NCBI GenBank assembly: GCA_964485045.1
Contig: CAZAGO010000001.1
Span: forward strand, 1 to 48,595
Source: CAZAGO01 sp964485045
GTDB lineage: Archaea; Nanobdellota; Nanobdellia; Pacearchaeales; GW2011-AR1
Length of the DNA stretch: 48,595 nucleotides
Direction: 5' to 3'
Shown: in pieces, positions 31,049-39,955 of the stretch
Layout of the letters: every line of letters starts with the position of its first letter
How positions within the stretch are numbered: position 1 is the first letter of the stretch
Made by a program: the position numbers and the translations under genes
The notes under the pieces: model-generated
What the model was told of the DNA's origin: nothing
What the model saw: only the letters and a program-made list of their open reading frames with translations
Database searches by the model: none

Positions 31049-32827
31049 ATGGAAAGAAAAGAATTAATAAAAAAATTTATAGAATTCTATAAATCAAAAG
31101 GCCATAAGGAAATTCCTAATAGTTCTCTTATCCCTGAAAATGATCCAACAGTCCTTTTTACCACGGCAGGAATGCACCCTATTGTTCCTTTTCTAATTGG
31201 GCAACCACACAATCTTGGAAAAAGGTTATGCAACGTTCAACGATGTATAAGAACAGGAGATATAAGCGAAGTTGGAGATACATATCACCACACTTTTTTT
31301 GAGATGCTTGGAAAATGGTCAATTGGAGATTATTTTAAAAAAGAAGCAATTCAAATGACTTTTGAATTCCATACAAAAATTTTGAAGATCCCTTTAGAAA
31401 GATATGCTGTAACTGTTTTTGGTGGTGACGAAAGAATTCCTGAAATCAAAATAGATAAAGAAGCTGCAGAAATATGGGAATCCCTTGGAATTCAAAAAGA
31501 TAGGATAGCCTTTCTAAAAGGAGGAGTTTTAGAAAGCGATAATAATTGGTGGGGCCCAGCTGGAAAAACAGGCCCATGTGGGCCATGCACAGAACAATTT
31601 TACTGGAAATCTAATACCGAAAAACCTCCAAAAAAATTTAATCCAGAAGATAAAAGATGGGTTGAAATTGGAAATGATGTTTTAATGCAGTATATCAAAA
31701 ACAAAGAAGAAAAATATGTTTTAGCCAAACAAAAAAACATCGATTTTGGAGGAGGAGTTGAAAGAACAATTGCTATGTTAAATGGATTTGAAGATAACTA
31801 TCTTTCAGAGATATGGAAACCTCTCATAAAAGAGATAGAAAATATTTCTGGAAAAAAATATGGAAAAGAAGAAAGAGACACAAAAAGTATGAGAATAATT
31901 GCAGACCATATAAAAGCTTCAGTATTCATTATTTCAGATGGAGTCATTGCTTCCAATGTTGAAAGAGGATATGTTCTAAGAAGACTAATAAGGATAGCAA
32001 TAAGACACGGAAAAAAAATAGGAATACAAGATTTTACAAAAAAAGTAGCTAAAAAAGTTTTTGAAATCTATGATGACTATGAACTTCTTAAAAAGAACAA
32101 AGAAAAAATATTAGGAGAACTTGAAAAAGAAGAAAATAAGTTTAATGAAACTCTAGATAAAGGAATTAAGATATTTGAAAAGATAATTAAAGAAAAAAAA
32201 GACCTTGGATGTAAAGAAGCCTTTTTACTATACCAGAGTTATGGATTCCCTATAGAAATGACTGAAGAACTTGCGAAAGAAAAGGGGAAAAAAATAGATA
32301 AAGAAGGCTTTGAAAAAGAGTGCCAAAACCATCAAGAATTATCGAGAACTGCTTCTGCAGGAATATTTAAATCAGGCTTAGCTGATAATTCAGAAACAAC
32401 AACAAAACTTCATACTGCAACTCATCTTTTAGCTCAAGCTTTAAGAGAAATATTAAAAAAACCAGATTTAATTCAAAAAGGTTCAAATATTACTGCTGAA
32501 AGAGCAAGATTTGATTTTAATTTTGAAAGAAAACTTACAGAAGAAGAAATAAAAAAAGTTGAAGAATTAGTCAATAAAAAAATAAATGAAAGAATAGAAA
32601 TAAAATGTGAAGAAGTCTCTCCATCTGAAGCAAAAAAAAGAGGAGCTCAGGGAGTTTTTGATTCCAAATATGGAGAAAAAATAAATCTTTATTCTATTGG
32701 AGATTTTTCTAAAGAGATCTGTGCTGGACCACATGTAAAAAATACTTATGAAATAGGAAAATTTAAAATAATTAAAGAAGAAAGCTCAAGTGCAGGTATT
32801 AGAAGAATAAAAGCAATTTTAGAATAA
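31049..32827 (+). CDS. alaS: Alanyl-tRNA synthetase, bacterial type, lacking the C-Ala domain
   Basis: This charges tRNA-Ala. The catalytic part, including VQRCIRTGDI and HHTFFEMLGKWSIGDYFK near 63-97, is of bacterial type. The tRNA-recognition domain and the editing domain with His455, His459, Cys558 and His562 are complete. The protein ends at residue 592 with the editing domain signature SSAGIRRIKAI. The C-terminal DHHA1/C-Ala domain, normally another 250 or more residues, is absent, and no separate copy is seen here. Similar short AlaRSs are known from reduced genomes. The stop codon is genuine: a leftward gene starts its 3' end 6 bp later. Confidence 0.95.
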   Translation: MERKELIKKFIEFYKSKGHKEIPNSSLIPENDPTVLFTTAGMHPIVPFLIGQPHNLGKRLCNVQRCIRTGDISEVGDTYHHTFFEMLGKWSIGDYFKKEAIQMTFEFHTKILKIPLERYAVTVFGGDERIPEIKIDKEAAEIWESLGIQKDRIAFLKGGVLESDNNWWGPAGKTGPCGPCTEQFYWKSNTEKPPKKFNPEDKRWVEIGNDVLMQYIKNKEEKYVLAKQKNIDFGGGVERTIAMLNGFEDNYLSEIWKPLIKEIENISGKKYGKEERDTKSMRIIADHIKASVFIISDGVIASNVERGYVLRRLIRIAIRHGKKIGIQDFTKKVAKKVFEIYDDYELLKKNKEKILGELEKEENKFNETLDKGIKIFEKIIKEKKDLGCKEAFLLYQSYGFPIEMTEELAKEKGKKIDKEGFEKECQNHQELSRTASAGIFKSGLADNSETTTKLHTATHLLAQALREILKKPDLIQKGSNITAERARFDFNFERKLTEEEIKKVEELVNKKINERIEIKCEEVSPSEAKKRGAQGVFDSKYGEKINLYSIGDFSKEICAGPHVKNTYEIGKFKIIKEESSSAGIRRIKAILE

Positions 32828-32833
32828 AAATAG

Positions 32834-33925
32834 TTAAAAATAATCAACCAATCCATACTTCTCAGATAATTGGTTATACTTATAATATTCTATTAAGTTT
32901 ATTTTTCCTCCACTTTTTTCGGATGCTTTGTATATTTTACTAAAATCTCTCGCATCTCTATATTCATCAAGATTCCTACTCAAAGAAATCCCTTCTGAAA
33001 TATAAATTATCTCTGGAGAAGATAAGAGCTTTCCTTGCTCAGAATACTCTCCTCCACTATAACTAATAATTGCTGGTTGAGTGGTTTCGATAAAACAGTA
33101 CCCCGTATTGTTTAAACTATACTTATTAGGACACCTTATTCCAACAGCTTCGTGATTTTCTGAATAATAATGAAATATTACCACCTCGTATCCTAACTCT
33201 TTAAGTAAAAAAGCCAGAAGATCCGATTTACTTCCACACAAACCCTTTTTCTGATAAAGAACATCATAAGGATATTTCAAATCCCAAGATAGAGGATCTT
33301 TCATATCAAAATTTGCATTTTCTTCATAAGGAATATTTTGTACTAAACTTATTGCAATTCTAGCTTGATCATCTTTATTCTTAGCAATATTTTGAATCTC
33401 AGCAATAAGAGGAAGAAGAACTTTTCTTTGTTGCGGTTCTTCTATAATTTTTTTCTTAAAATCTTGTAAAGAATAATTTTTATCTTTAGAATAAAAAGAA
33501 GTTTGAGGTTTTGTATCTAAATAATCTACTACCCCTCCGTATACTGTAAAATCAATTTTTTCATATTTCCCTTTTAGAATATAATTAAAGGTAACTACCT
33601 TAGGAGAAACATAATAACTTGAATCACAAAAATCCCCTTTTATTGAAAAATTTTGAGGACACTGACAAAAGAAAGCATTCTGAACTAAAACGCCTTTCAT
33701 ACAAAAATAAGGAAGATTTTGAGAACACTCTCCATAAGAGGTTCCATCACCACACAACCTTTTTTCAAAAACTCCAAAAAAAGAATTAAAATATAAGAAT
33801 AAAAATAAGACAATAAGAGAAAGAATTACAAAATAAATTATATCCTTATCTATACGAATATTCCACTTAAAAATTTCCTTAGATTTTTCCTCTTTTTTTT
33901 CTAACTCTTTTCTTTCCTCCGGCAT
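32834..33925 (-). CDS. Membrane-anchored transglutaminase-like protein
   Basis: A single membrane helix (about 29-47) is followed by a Cys-rich region with eight cysteines between residues 58 and 100, probably disulfide-bonded outside the cell. A transglutaminase-like domain comes next. The Cys-His-acid triad is Cys230 in KKGLCGSKSD, His258 in SENHEAVGI and Glu280 in CFIETTQP. Such domains act as peptidases or crosslinkers in prokaryotic cell envelopes. The 363-residue protein is convergent with alaS and appears to be a single-gene unit. Confidence 0.87.
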   Translation of the reverse strand: MPEERKELEKKEEKSKEIFKWNIRIDKDIIYFVILSLIVLFLFLYFNSFFGVFEKRLCGDGTSYGECSQNLPYFCMKGVLVQNAFFCQCPQNFSIKGDFCDSSYYVSPKVVTFNYILKGKYEKIDFTVYGGVVDYLDTKPQTSFYSKDKNYSLQDFKKKIIEEPQQRKVLLPLIAEIQNIAKNKDDQARIAISLVQNIPYEENANFDMKDPLSWDLKYPYDVLYQKKGLCGSKSDLLAFLLKELGYEVVIFHYYSENHEAVGIRCPNKYSLNNTGYCFIETTQPAIISYSGGEYSEQGKLLSSPEIIYISEGISLSRNLDEYRDARDFSKIYKASEKSGGKINLIEYYKYNQLSEKYGLVDYF

Positions 33926-34027
33926 AAACTAAAAAATAAAAGCATATATAAAAAAGTATCTAATAAATGAAAATAATTCTAAAAGAACCTAATTAAATAA
34001 TTCTTGAAAAATTTAATAAATATTATC

Positions 34028-36499
34028 TTATTCGAGATATATTCCAGGGCGGTTAGGCTTTACTTTGCTTGATTTTCCTTCGGGATCATATTTTCCTTTA
34101 TCATTTACAGAAAAAATATTAATTAAAATATTCGTCCTTCTTTGTATTTTTTCAAGAAATTCTGTGTACATCTCTAGTTCATTTGGAAGAACATAAATGA
34201 ATGCCTTTATTGGTTGTTTTTTTGTTTTTTCTGTAATAAGTTTGGAAATATTATTTACATCCTCTACCAATTTTTCAATTGCCTTGTCTTGTTGTTCGAA
34301 TCTTTCATTTATTTTTGATTCTTCAAAAATAGGCCAATTTTCTAATGAAATAAAAGTTTTATTTCCTAATTTTTCCCACAACTCTTCAGTTATATGTGGA
34401 CAAAAAGGATGAAGGAGTTTAAGATAATTTTCTAAATCCTTTTTGCCTGCTTGTTCTGGAAGAGTTTCAAATAAATCTCTCAACTGAATTATTGCAATGT
34501 TATATTTAAAACACTTAATATCCTCTGTCACATCTTTTATTGCTTTATTCAATTTGCTTTCGGTTCTTTCATTAGTTTTTCCAATTTTTATTTTTTGAAA
34601 AGATAAAAAAGCTTTTAATAAAAAATTAAAACATCCTTGTATTCCATTTTCATTCCAGTCTCTAGATTTGTCAGGAGAAGCAAGAGACAAAAGAAAAAAT
34701 CTTGAAACATCCATTCCATATTTTTTTGAAATTTCATCAGGATTAATTACATTCCCTTTAGATTTAGACATCTTTTCTCCACCTTCTCCAGAAAGCATTC
34801 CCTGATTGAATAATCTTTTAAAAGGTTCATCAAAAGATAATAAACCTAAATCCCTTAATGCTTTTGTAAAAAATCTTGCATAGATAAGATGCATGCATGC
34901 GTGTTCTGCACCTCCAATATACTGGTCCACAGGAAGCCAATAGTTTGTTTTTTCTTTATTAAACGCTTCTTTCAAATTTTTATTATTTGGATACCTCATA
35001 TAATACCAACTTGAATCCACAAAAGTGTCCATAGTATCGGTCTCTCTTCTTGCCTTTCCTTTGCATTTTGGACATTTCACATTTAAAAAATCCTCACTAG
35101 TTGCAAGAGGATTCCCTTTTCCAAATTTTACTTTTTCGGGTAAAAGAACGGGTAAATCTTTTTCTGGAACTGGTACAATTCCACATTTATCACAATAAAT
35201 TATAGGTATAGGAGTACCCCAGTATCTCTGACGAGAAATAAGCCAATCTCTAAGTTTATACTGAACAACTCTCTTTCCAAGATTTTCACTTTCTAAATGA
35301 TTTGCTATTTCTTCTATTGCATCAATATTATACATTCCATCAAAAGATTTAGAATTAACGAGATTTCCACTTCCAGTATAAGCTCTCACCATCTTTTCAG
35401 CCTTTAATTCTCCCATTTCAGGTTGAATAACTACCTTCATAGAAATCCCATATTTTTTAGCAAACTCAAAATCTCTCTGATCATGAGTTGGTACTGCCAT
35501 AACCATTCCACACCCATAATCTGCAACAACAAAATTTCCGGTATAAACAGGAATCTTTTCTTTTGTTACTGGATTTAAAGCATAGCTTCCAGTAAATGCC
35601 CCTTCTTTCTCTAATTCTTCTAAATCCTTTTCACTTGTAGATTTTATTTTTTTTAAAAATTTTTCAACAACTTTTTTCTGCTCTTTTGTGACTAATTCCA
35701 TAAGCCTAGGATGTTGTGCAGAAATAACCATAAATGTAACTCCATAAATTGTATCAGGACGAGTTGTAAAAACTTCCCATTTCTCTTTATTTATTTCAAA
35801 AACAATATTAATTCCATGGCTTTTTCCAATCCAATTTTTTTGCATTAACTTTATTCTTTCAGGCCATTCAAGAGAATCAATTTTATTCAGGAGTTCATCG
35901 GAATAAGCTGTCGTTTTAAAAAACCATTGTTCCAAATATCTTATTTCAACATCTGTATCTGAATGATATTCGCATCTCCCATTGTGTACTTGTTCATTTG
36001 CAAGAACGGTATTACATTTAGGGCACCAATTGACGGCTGATTTTTTTCTATAAGCTAAACCTTTTTCAAGGAATTTTAAAAAGAAAAATTGATTCCACTT
36101 GTAATACTCGGGAGCATGACTATAAATCATCTTACTCCAATCATAACTTAATCCCAGCTCTTTTTGCTGTCTTATAAAATTATTCATAGATTTTTCTGTA
36201 TATTTTTTTGGGTGTTCTCCCACCTTAATTGCTGCATTTTCTGCTGGCAATCCAAAACTATCATAACCCATAGGATAAAGGACGTTAAATCCATTCATTC
36301 TTTTAAACCTAGCATAAACATCGCCAATAGAATAATTAAAAGCATGCCCCATATGTAACCCTGCTGCAGAAGGATAAGGATACATTTCTAGTATGTAATA
36401 TTTCTTTTTTTTCTTATCTTCCTTTGTTTCAAAAATATTTTTTTCTTCCCATTTCTTTTGCCATTTCTTTTCAATTTGACTAAAATTAACTTCTACCAT
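34028..36499 (-). CDS. leuS: Leucyl-tRNA synthetase, bacterial type
   Basis: This class I enzyme charges tRNA-Leu. The HIGH motif is HMGH at 49-52 in YPYPSAAGLHMGHAFNYSIG, and the KMSKS motif is in GEKMSKSKGN. The CP1 editing domain with VFTTRPDTIYGVTF is present, as are zinc-knuckle cysteines. The length of 823 residues and the placement of the editing domain match bacterial LeuRS; archaeal LeuRS is about 100 residues longer and differs in these motifs. This suggests replacement of the archaeal gene by a bacterial one. Confidence 0.96.
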   Translation of the reverse strand: MVEVNFSQIEKKWQKKWEEKNIFETKEDKKKKKYYILEMYPYPSAAGLHMGHAFNYSIGDVYARFKRMNGFNVLYPMGYDSFGLPAENAAIKVGEHPKKYTEKSMNNFIRQQKELGLSYDWSKMIYSHAPEYYKWNQFFFLKFLEKGLAYRKKSAVNWCPKCNTVLANEQVHNGRCEYHSDTDVEIRYLEQWFFKTTAYSDELLNKIDSLEWPERIKLMQKNWIGKSHGINIVFEINKEKWEVFTTRPDTIYGVTFMVISAQHPRLMELVTKEQKKVVEKFLKKIKSTSEKDLEELEKEGAFTGSYALNPVTKEKIPVYTGNFVVADYGCGMVMAVPTHDQRDFEFAKKYGISMKVVIQPEMGELKAEKMVRAYTGSGNLVNSKSFDGMYNIDAIEEIANHLESENLGKRVVQYKLRDWLISRQRYWGTPIPIIYCDKCGIVPVPEKDLPVLLPEKVKFGKGNPLATSEDFLNVKCPKCKGKARRETDTMDTFVDSSWYYMRYPNNKNLKEAFNKEKTNYWLPVDQYIGGAEHACMHLIYARFFTKALRDLGLLSFDEPFKRLFNQGMLSGEGGEKMSKSKGNVINPDEISKKYGMDVSRFFLLSLASPDKSRDWNENGIQGCFNFLLKAFLSFQKIKIGKTNERTESKLNKAIKDVTEDIKCFKYNIAIIQLRDLFETLPEQAGKKDLENYLKLLHPFCPHITEELWEKLGNKTFISLENWPIFEESKINERFEQQDKAIEKLVEDVNNISKLITEKTKKQPIKAFIYVLPNELEMYTEFLEKIQRRTNILINIFSVNDKGKYDPEGKSSKVKPNRPGIYLE

Positions 36500-36589
36500 T
36501 GAATTTAATGTAAAAAGCCATTTAAAATAATTGCTATCTTACTTCAAATAATTAAGAATATTTTTAAACAGACTAAGACTTATTTAATT

Positions 36590-37108
36590 ATGGAAAAGAT
36601 ACAAGCCCATATTATAGGTGGAAATGTTTCTAGCAACTCTTCCGAAGCATATTCTTTAAATACAAAGAATTTTTTCGGAGAAAAAAAAGAAGATAAAATA
36701 GTTTATTCTCCTTTAGAAACCTTATTTCTCGTGGATAAAAAGAAAATGGAAGTTTTGCTTAAAAATAAAAAATTAAATTTTTCTGAAATTGAAAGAATTT
36801 TTGAAAAAATTGACAAGAATATTCAAACAAAATACCCCGTATTTAAGGAACTTCGAGAAAAAGGATACATTGTAAAAACGGCTTTAAAATTTGGAGCGGA
36901 TTTTAGAGTTTATGAAAAAGGAAGAACTCCCGGAGAAGAACATGCAAAATGGATTGTATTCATTGAACAATCTTCCAAAAAAATAAATTGGAACGAATTT
37001 TCTGCAAAAAATAGAGTTGCACACTCTACCAAAAAAAAGCTTCTAATTGCAATAGTGGATGATGAAAAAGACGTTACTTATTATGAAGTTTCCTGGACTC
37101 GAGTTTAA
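36590..37108 (+). CDS. endA: tRNA-splicing endonuclease, homotetramer type
   Basis: EndA cuts bulge-helix-bulge introns from pre-tRNA. The catalytic triad is visible as Tyr108 in FRVYEKG, His118 in EEHAKWIV and Lys149 in HSTKKKLLIA. The Tyr-His and His-Lys spacings equal those of the Methanocaldococcus enzyme. The 172-residue length is that of the minimal alpha-4 type. Its substrates exist in this window: tRNA-Met and tRNA-Cys carry introns with canonical bulge-helix-bulge junctions at position 37/38. Confidence 0.95.
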   Translation: MEKIQAHIIGGNVSSNSSEAYSLNTKNFFGEKKEDKIVYSPLETLFLVDKKKMEVLLKNKKLNFSEIERIFEKIDKNIQTKYPVFKELREKGYIVKTALKFGADFRVYEKGRTPGEEHAKWIVFIEQSSKKINWNEFSAKNRVAHSTKKKLLIAIVDDEKDVTYYEVSWTRV

Positions 37109-37152
37109 AAAATCATAACAAAATTTATAATCCTCCCCTTTTTAATCCTTTT

Positions 37153-37986
37153 ATGCCAATTCAAGATGCCTCTAAAATAAAAGAAGAAATAATAAATTTT
37201 CTGAATATTAAAGGCCCAAGTCTTCCTATCCATATTGCTCAAGAAATAAAAATAAGCCCTTTATTTACTTCAGCCTTTTTATCTGAGCTTTTTTCAGAAA
37301 AAAAAATAAAAATGAGTTATTTAAGAGTTGGAAGTTCTCCAGTTTATTTTCTTTCAGGACAAGAAGAGGGTTTAGAAAAATACGCTGATTATTTAAAATC
37401 AAAAGAAAAAGAAGCATTCCTTTTCCTTAAGGAAAAAGGAATTTTAAAAGATGAAGAACAAATCCCAGCAATAAGAGTAGCATTAAGAGCAATAAAAGAT
37501 TTTGCACTTCCTATAGAAAAAAATGAAGAAGGGTATTGGAAATATTTCTTATATAATGAAGGTATAATTTCAAAACAAGAAAATATTACTCCCCCTTCAT
37601 TAAAAAAAGAAGTTATTGAAAAATCTTTAAAAATTAAAAAGGTAGAAAAGAAAACGCCTAAGAAAAATGAAAAGAACAAAAAAGGAAATGAAAAGTTTTT
37701 AACAAAAGTAAAAGAATTCATATCAAAAGAAAATTTAGAAATAACTGGAATAGAAAGTATTAGTAAAGAGTACCTTGTTCTAAGAGTAAAAATTAACGAT
37801 GAGGAAAAAGCATTTGTGGCATACAATAAGAAAAAGATAACGGAAAAAGATTTTATAAATGCAAATAAAAAAGCTGAAGAATTAGGTTTAAAGTATATTT
37901 TATTAAGTTCTGGAGATTTACCAAAAAAAATAAAAGATACTATAGAAGCAATAAAAAATCTTTCTGGAATAGAGAAGATAGAATAA
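37153..37986 (+). CDS. Winged-helix protein with a C-terminal nuclease-like domain (uncertain)
   Basis: The N-terminal part (about 8-70) looks like a winged helix-turn-helix: HIAQEIKISPLFTSAFLSELF. The middle is a Lys-rich linker (about 155-180). The C-terminal 90 residues alternate strands and helices, and end in a pattern (VLRVKINDEEKAFVAYNKK ... KKAEELGLKYILLSSG) faintly like PD-(D/E)XK or Mrr-type domains. The acidic catalytic residues are not clear, so an inactive or unrelated fold is just as likely. It follows endA by 44 bp on the same strand. The function is unknown. Confidence 0.6.
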   Translation: MPIQDASKIKEEIINFLNIKGPSLPIHIAQEIKISPLFTSAFLSELFSEKKIKMSYLRVGSSPVYFLSGQEEGLEKYADYLKSKEKEAFLFLKEKGILKDEEQIPAIRVALRAIKDFALPIEKNEEGYWKYFLYNEGIISKQENITPPSLKKEVIEKSLKIKKVEKKTPKKNEKNKKGNEKFLTKVKEFISKENLEITGIESISKEYLVLRVKINDEEKAFVAYNKKKITEKDFINANKKAEELGLKYILLSSGDLPKKIKDTIEAIKNLSGIEKIE

Positions 37987-37994
37987 ATATTTTA

Positions 37995-38987
37995 TTAAGA
38001 ATATCTTTCGTTAGAAATATATTCATAAACTACTTTAGAAATATTTGAGATAACCGAATTTGCTTCTTCTTTAGTGCTCCCTTTACTCATCACACATAAG
38101 ATATACGGCTTTTCTGGAAAATAAATTATTCCGCAGTCATGATAGTATTTTAATTTTGCATCTTCCCCAAATTTATGAGAAATCTTGATATCTTCTGGAA
38201 CACCTGAAACAAGTTGATCATTAAAATCAGTTTCAAGCAAAATGGAGAGTGCAAGATTTGAAAAACTTCGTTTAAGATAATTTGAAAAATAAAGAGAACG
38301 GAAAATATTTGAATATTCTTTTGGAGAAACTATTGCAATCCCTCCTTCTGGATAAGGTAAACCCATAATAGAAGTTACTTCTAAATAAAGAGCATCATCT
38401 GTAAATCTATTAGCTAAAGCACTCATAGCAGTATTATCTGAGTCCCAAATCATTATCTCTAAAAGTTCTTTAACAGTAATAGGATAACCTACCCCTTTTG
38501 TAAATAATTCCCCCGATTCTGAATTTAAATCTTCTTTTGAAAGATAAACAGTCGTATTAAGAGTTATTTCACCTTCTTGAATCTTTTTTAAAATAGTCAC
38601 CATTACAGGAACTTTAAAAAGACTTCTAGGAAAAAACTTCTTTTTTTCATCAATTCCAATCGAAGCACCCGTATTTAAATCCTCGAAATAAACCCCATAT
38701 TCTCCTTTTAAAGAACTATCATTTAATTCTAAAACTATACTTTCTTTAAGAGGATAGTAATGAATTGCATATTGTTTTTGGATCTGTAAAAAAGAATCAA
38801 CATCCATCCAAGCCAATTGTGGGGAAATTAAACTAAATTGATTTGTTTTAATCATTATATCTTTCTCTAAAGCATTAATTTCCGATTTTGTTTTAAAAAG
38901 AAAAAAAAGAAGAAAAATATTGGAAATAAGAAGTAAAAGAACTAAAAAAGGTAGTATCCTTTTAAAGAAGAAATTTAAATCTAACAT
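37995..38987 (-). CDS. Membrane-anchored class A beta-lactamase-fold serine hydrolase
   Basis: An N-terminal membrane anchor (about 10-32) leads to a penicillin-binding/beta-lactamase fold. The nucleophile motif is S122xxK125 in RSLFKVPVM, the SDN motif is 183-185 in WDSDNTAM, and the third motif is KFG at 272-274. The Glu of the omega loop that deacylates beta-lactams is not clearly identifiable. It may be a peptidase or esterase rather than a lactamase. Archaea lack murein, so the natural substrate is unclear; a transglycosylase-like protein at the window's end has the same oddity. The gene is 330 residues and monocistronic. Confidence 0.87.
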   Translation of the reverse strand: MLDLNFFFKRILPFLVLLLLISNIFLLFFLFKTKSEINALEKDIMIKTNQFSLISPQLAWMDVDSFLQIQKQYAIHYYPLKESIVLELNDSSLKGEYGVYFEDLNTGASIGIDEKKKFFPRSLFKVPVMVTILKKIQEGEITLNTTVYLSKEDLNSESGELFTKGVGYPITVKELLEIMIWDSDNTAMSALANRFTDDALYLEVTSIMGLPYPEGGIAIVSPKEYSNIFRSLYFSNYLKRSFSNLALSILLETDFNDQLVSGVPEDIKISHKFGEDAKLKYYHDCGIIYFPEKPYILCVMSKGSTKEEANSVISNISKVVYEYISNERYS

Positions 38988-39071
38988 TTATGAAATAAAA
39001 GATTCTATTTTAAATAGCTTTCCACTTGATATAAACATAAGCTTTAAATAGACAAAAAATTAACCCTAAAA

Positions 39072-39275
39072 ATGGGAAAAACAAAATCAAAACTCGTGAA
39101 AAGATGCGCTAAGACTATTTTAAAGAATAAAATAGAACCAAAGGAAAAATTTGGAGAAAATAAAAGAATTCTAAAAGGAGTTTTTCCAACAAAAAAAATT
39201 AGAAATCAGACAGCAGGTTATCTAACCAAGTTGAACAGAAACGAAAAAAAAAGACTTGCAAGACTTAAAAAATAG
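39072..39275 (+). CDS. rps17e: Small ribosomal subunit protein eS17
   Basis: This is a 67-residue basic protein starting MGKTKSKLVKRCAKTIL, with the conserved KKIRNQTAGYLTKL segment near residues 41-54. Both match S17e, which is about this length in archaea. A TATA-like GCTTTAAATAG lies near 39041-39051, about 25 bp before the start, so the mRNA has little or no leader. The 222 bp that follow hold no gene I can support. Confidence 0.9.
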   Translation: MGKTKSKLVKRCAKTILKNKIEPKEKFGENKRILKGVFPTKKIRNQTAGYLTKLNRNEKKRLARLKK

Positions 39276-39497
39276 ATAGTAGAAGAAGTGCAAAAGAAAA
39301 ATAAAGAAGATATCTGGATTGTATCCATGAGTGAAAAACAATTTATGAATTAAATAAATAGTGTAGAATGCAATTTATTACTAAACAAAAAGATAAAAGT
39401 AAAAAAATTCATAAGTAGAGTTTAATATTGTTAAAGCATCAAAAAAATATTTCTAAAAGGTATAAGAATAATAGAGACTAATCTTAAAAGAGAGCTA

Positions 39498-39725
39498 TTA
39501 CTTTTTTTTATATTGAGAATTTAAAATTCTTTTTATTGATTCTAAATTTTTATTTATTTTTTCAAGTTCCTTCTCCCTTTTCCTTGAAAAAAAGAAGTTA
39601 ATTAAATTAAAAAGAATATAAGCAAGTATAGCAATTCCTGCCGCTTGAACAAGATTAATCATAAATGAAATATTAGTCATCACTGCCTCTGGAACAGCAG
39701 ATATAATTCCTTCTAATACAGCCAT
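39498..39725 (-). CDS. Small single-pass membrane protein with coiled-coil tail
   Basis: This 75-residue protein has a membrane helix at about 22-46 and a charged tail with a regular Leu/Ile pattern (ELEKINKNLESIKRIL) that should form a coiled coil in the cytoplasm. I do not recognise a family. A strong Shine-Dalgarno (AAGGAGGT, plus-strand complement near 39743-39750) lies upstream, but about 16 nt from the ATG; a GTG one codon earlier is slightly closer. It is a single gene divergent from tRNA-Met. Confidence 0.6.
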   Translation of the reverse strand: MAVLEGIISAVPEAVMTNISFMINLVQAAGIAILAYILFNLINFFFSRKREKELEKINKNLESIKRILNSQYKKK

Positions 39726-39802
39726 CACGAAAGAAAGATAAACCTCCTTTTAAATTTCACTATAATAACAAATCTTTTAAATGAAATCTGTCTTTTAGTC
39801 CT

Positions 39803-39955
39803 GTCTCTGTAGCTCAGCGTTAGAGCGCTGCTCTCATGGATTTGAACTTCAGTTCAAAGACATTTGCGGAATTCCTCAGAATTCCAGCTATGAATAATTG
39901 AATAGAATAAAATTGAGAAAGGCAGAGGTCGGGGGTTAAACTCCCCTCAGAGACA
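39803..39955 (+). tRNA. tRNA-Met (CAU) with an 81-nt intron
   Basis: The acceptor GTCTCTG/CAGAGAC pairs perfectly and the anticodon stem is CTGCT/GGCAG with loop CTCATGA after splicing. The intron is 39839-39919 at position 37/38. CTCA (39833-39836) pairs with TGAG just before the AAA bulge, giving a canonical 3-4-3 bulge-helix-bulge, and ATTT/AAAT continues the inner helix. The D loop (AGCGTTA) lacks the GG pair and the T loop (TTAAACT) lacks C56. The anticodon stem has no initiator GGG/CCC run, so this is elongator Met or, less likely, Ile-CAU. TTTTAAAT at 39775-39782 is centred about 25 bp upstream of G1. Confidence 0.93.
39839..39919 (+). other. tRNA-Met intron resembling the downstream repeat unit
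   Basis: The intron contains a hairpin TTTGAACT/AGTTCAAA. Next comes AGACATTTGC, a second hairpin GGAATTC-CTCA-GAATTCC, and then GCTATG and AATAGAAT. AGACATTTGC, GCTATG and AATAGAAT occur in the same order in every 45-bp unit of the array downstream of this tRNA. The hairpin position also corresponds. Confidence 0.8.

Noticed and set aside
37153..37986. Confident restriction-endonuclease-fold assignment
   Set aside because: The C-terminal alternation of strands and helices is suggestive, but the acidic and Lys catalytic residues of PD-(D/E)XK cannot be placed. Only the winged helix is kept, with moderate confidence.
39276..39497. Short frame after rps17e (about 21 codons from a GTG)
   Set aside because: It has no SD, no conserved-looking composition and no promoter. 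The spacer shows only AT-rich sequence.
39803..39955. Initiator tRNA-Met
   Set aside because: The anticodon stem CTGCT/GGCAG lacks the three consecutive G-C pairs of initiators. Elongator Met, or a CAU-anticodon Ile tRNA, fits better.
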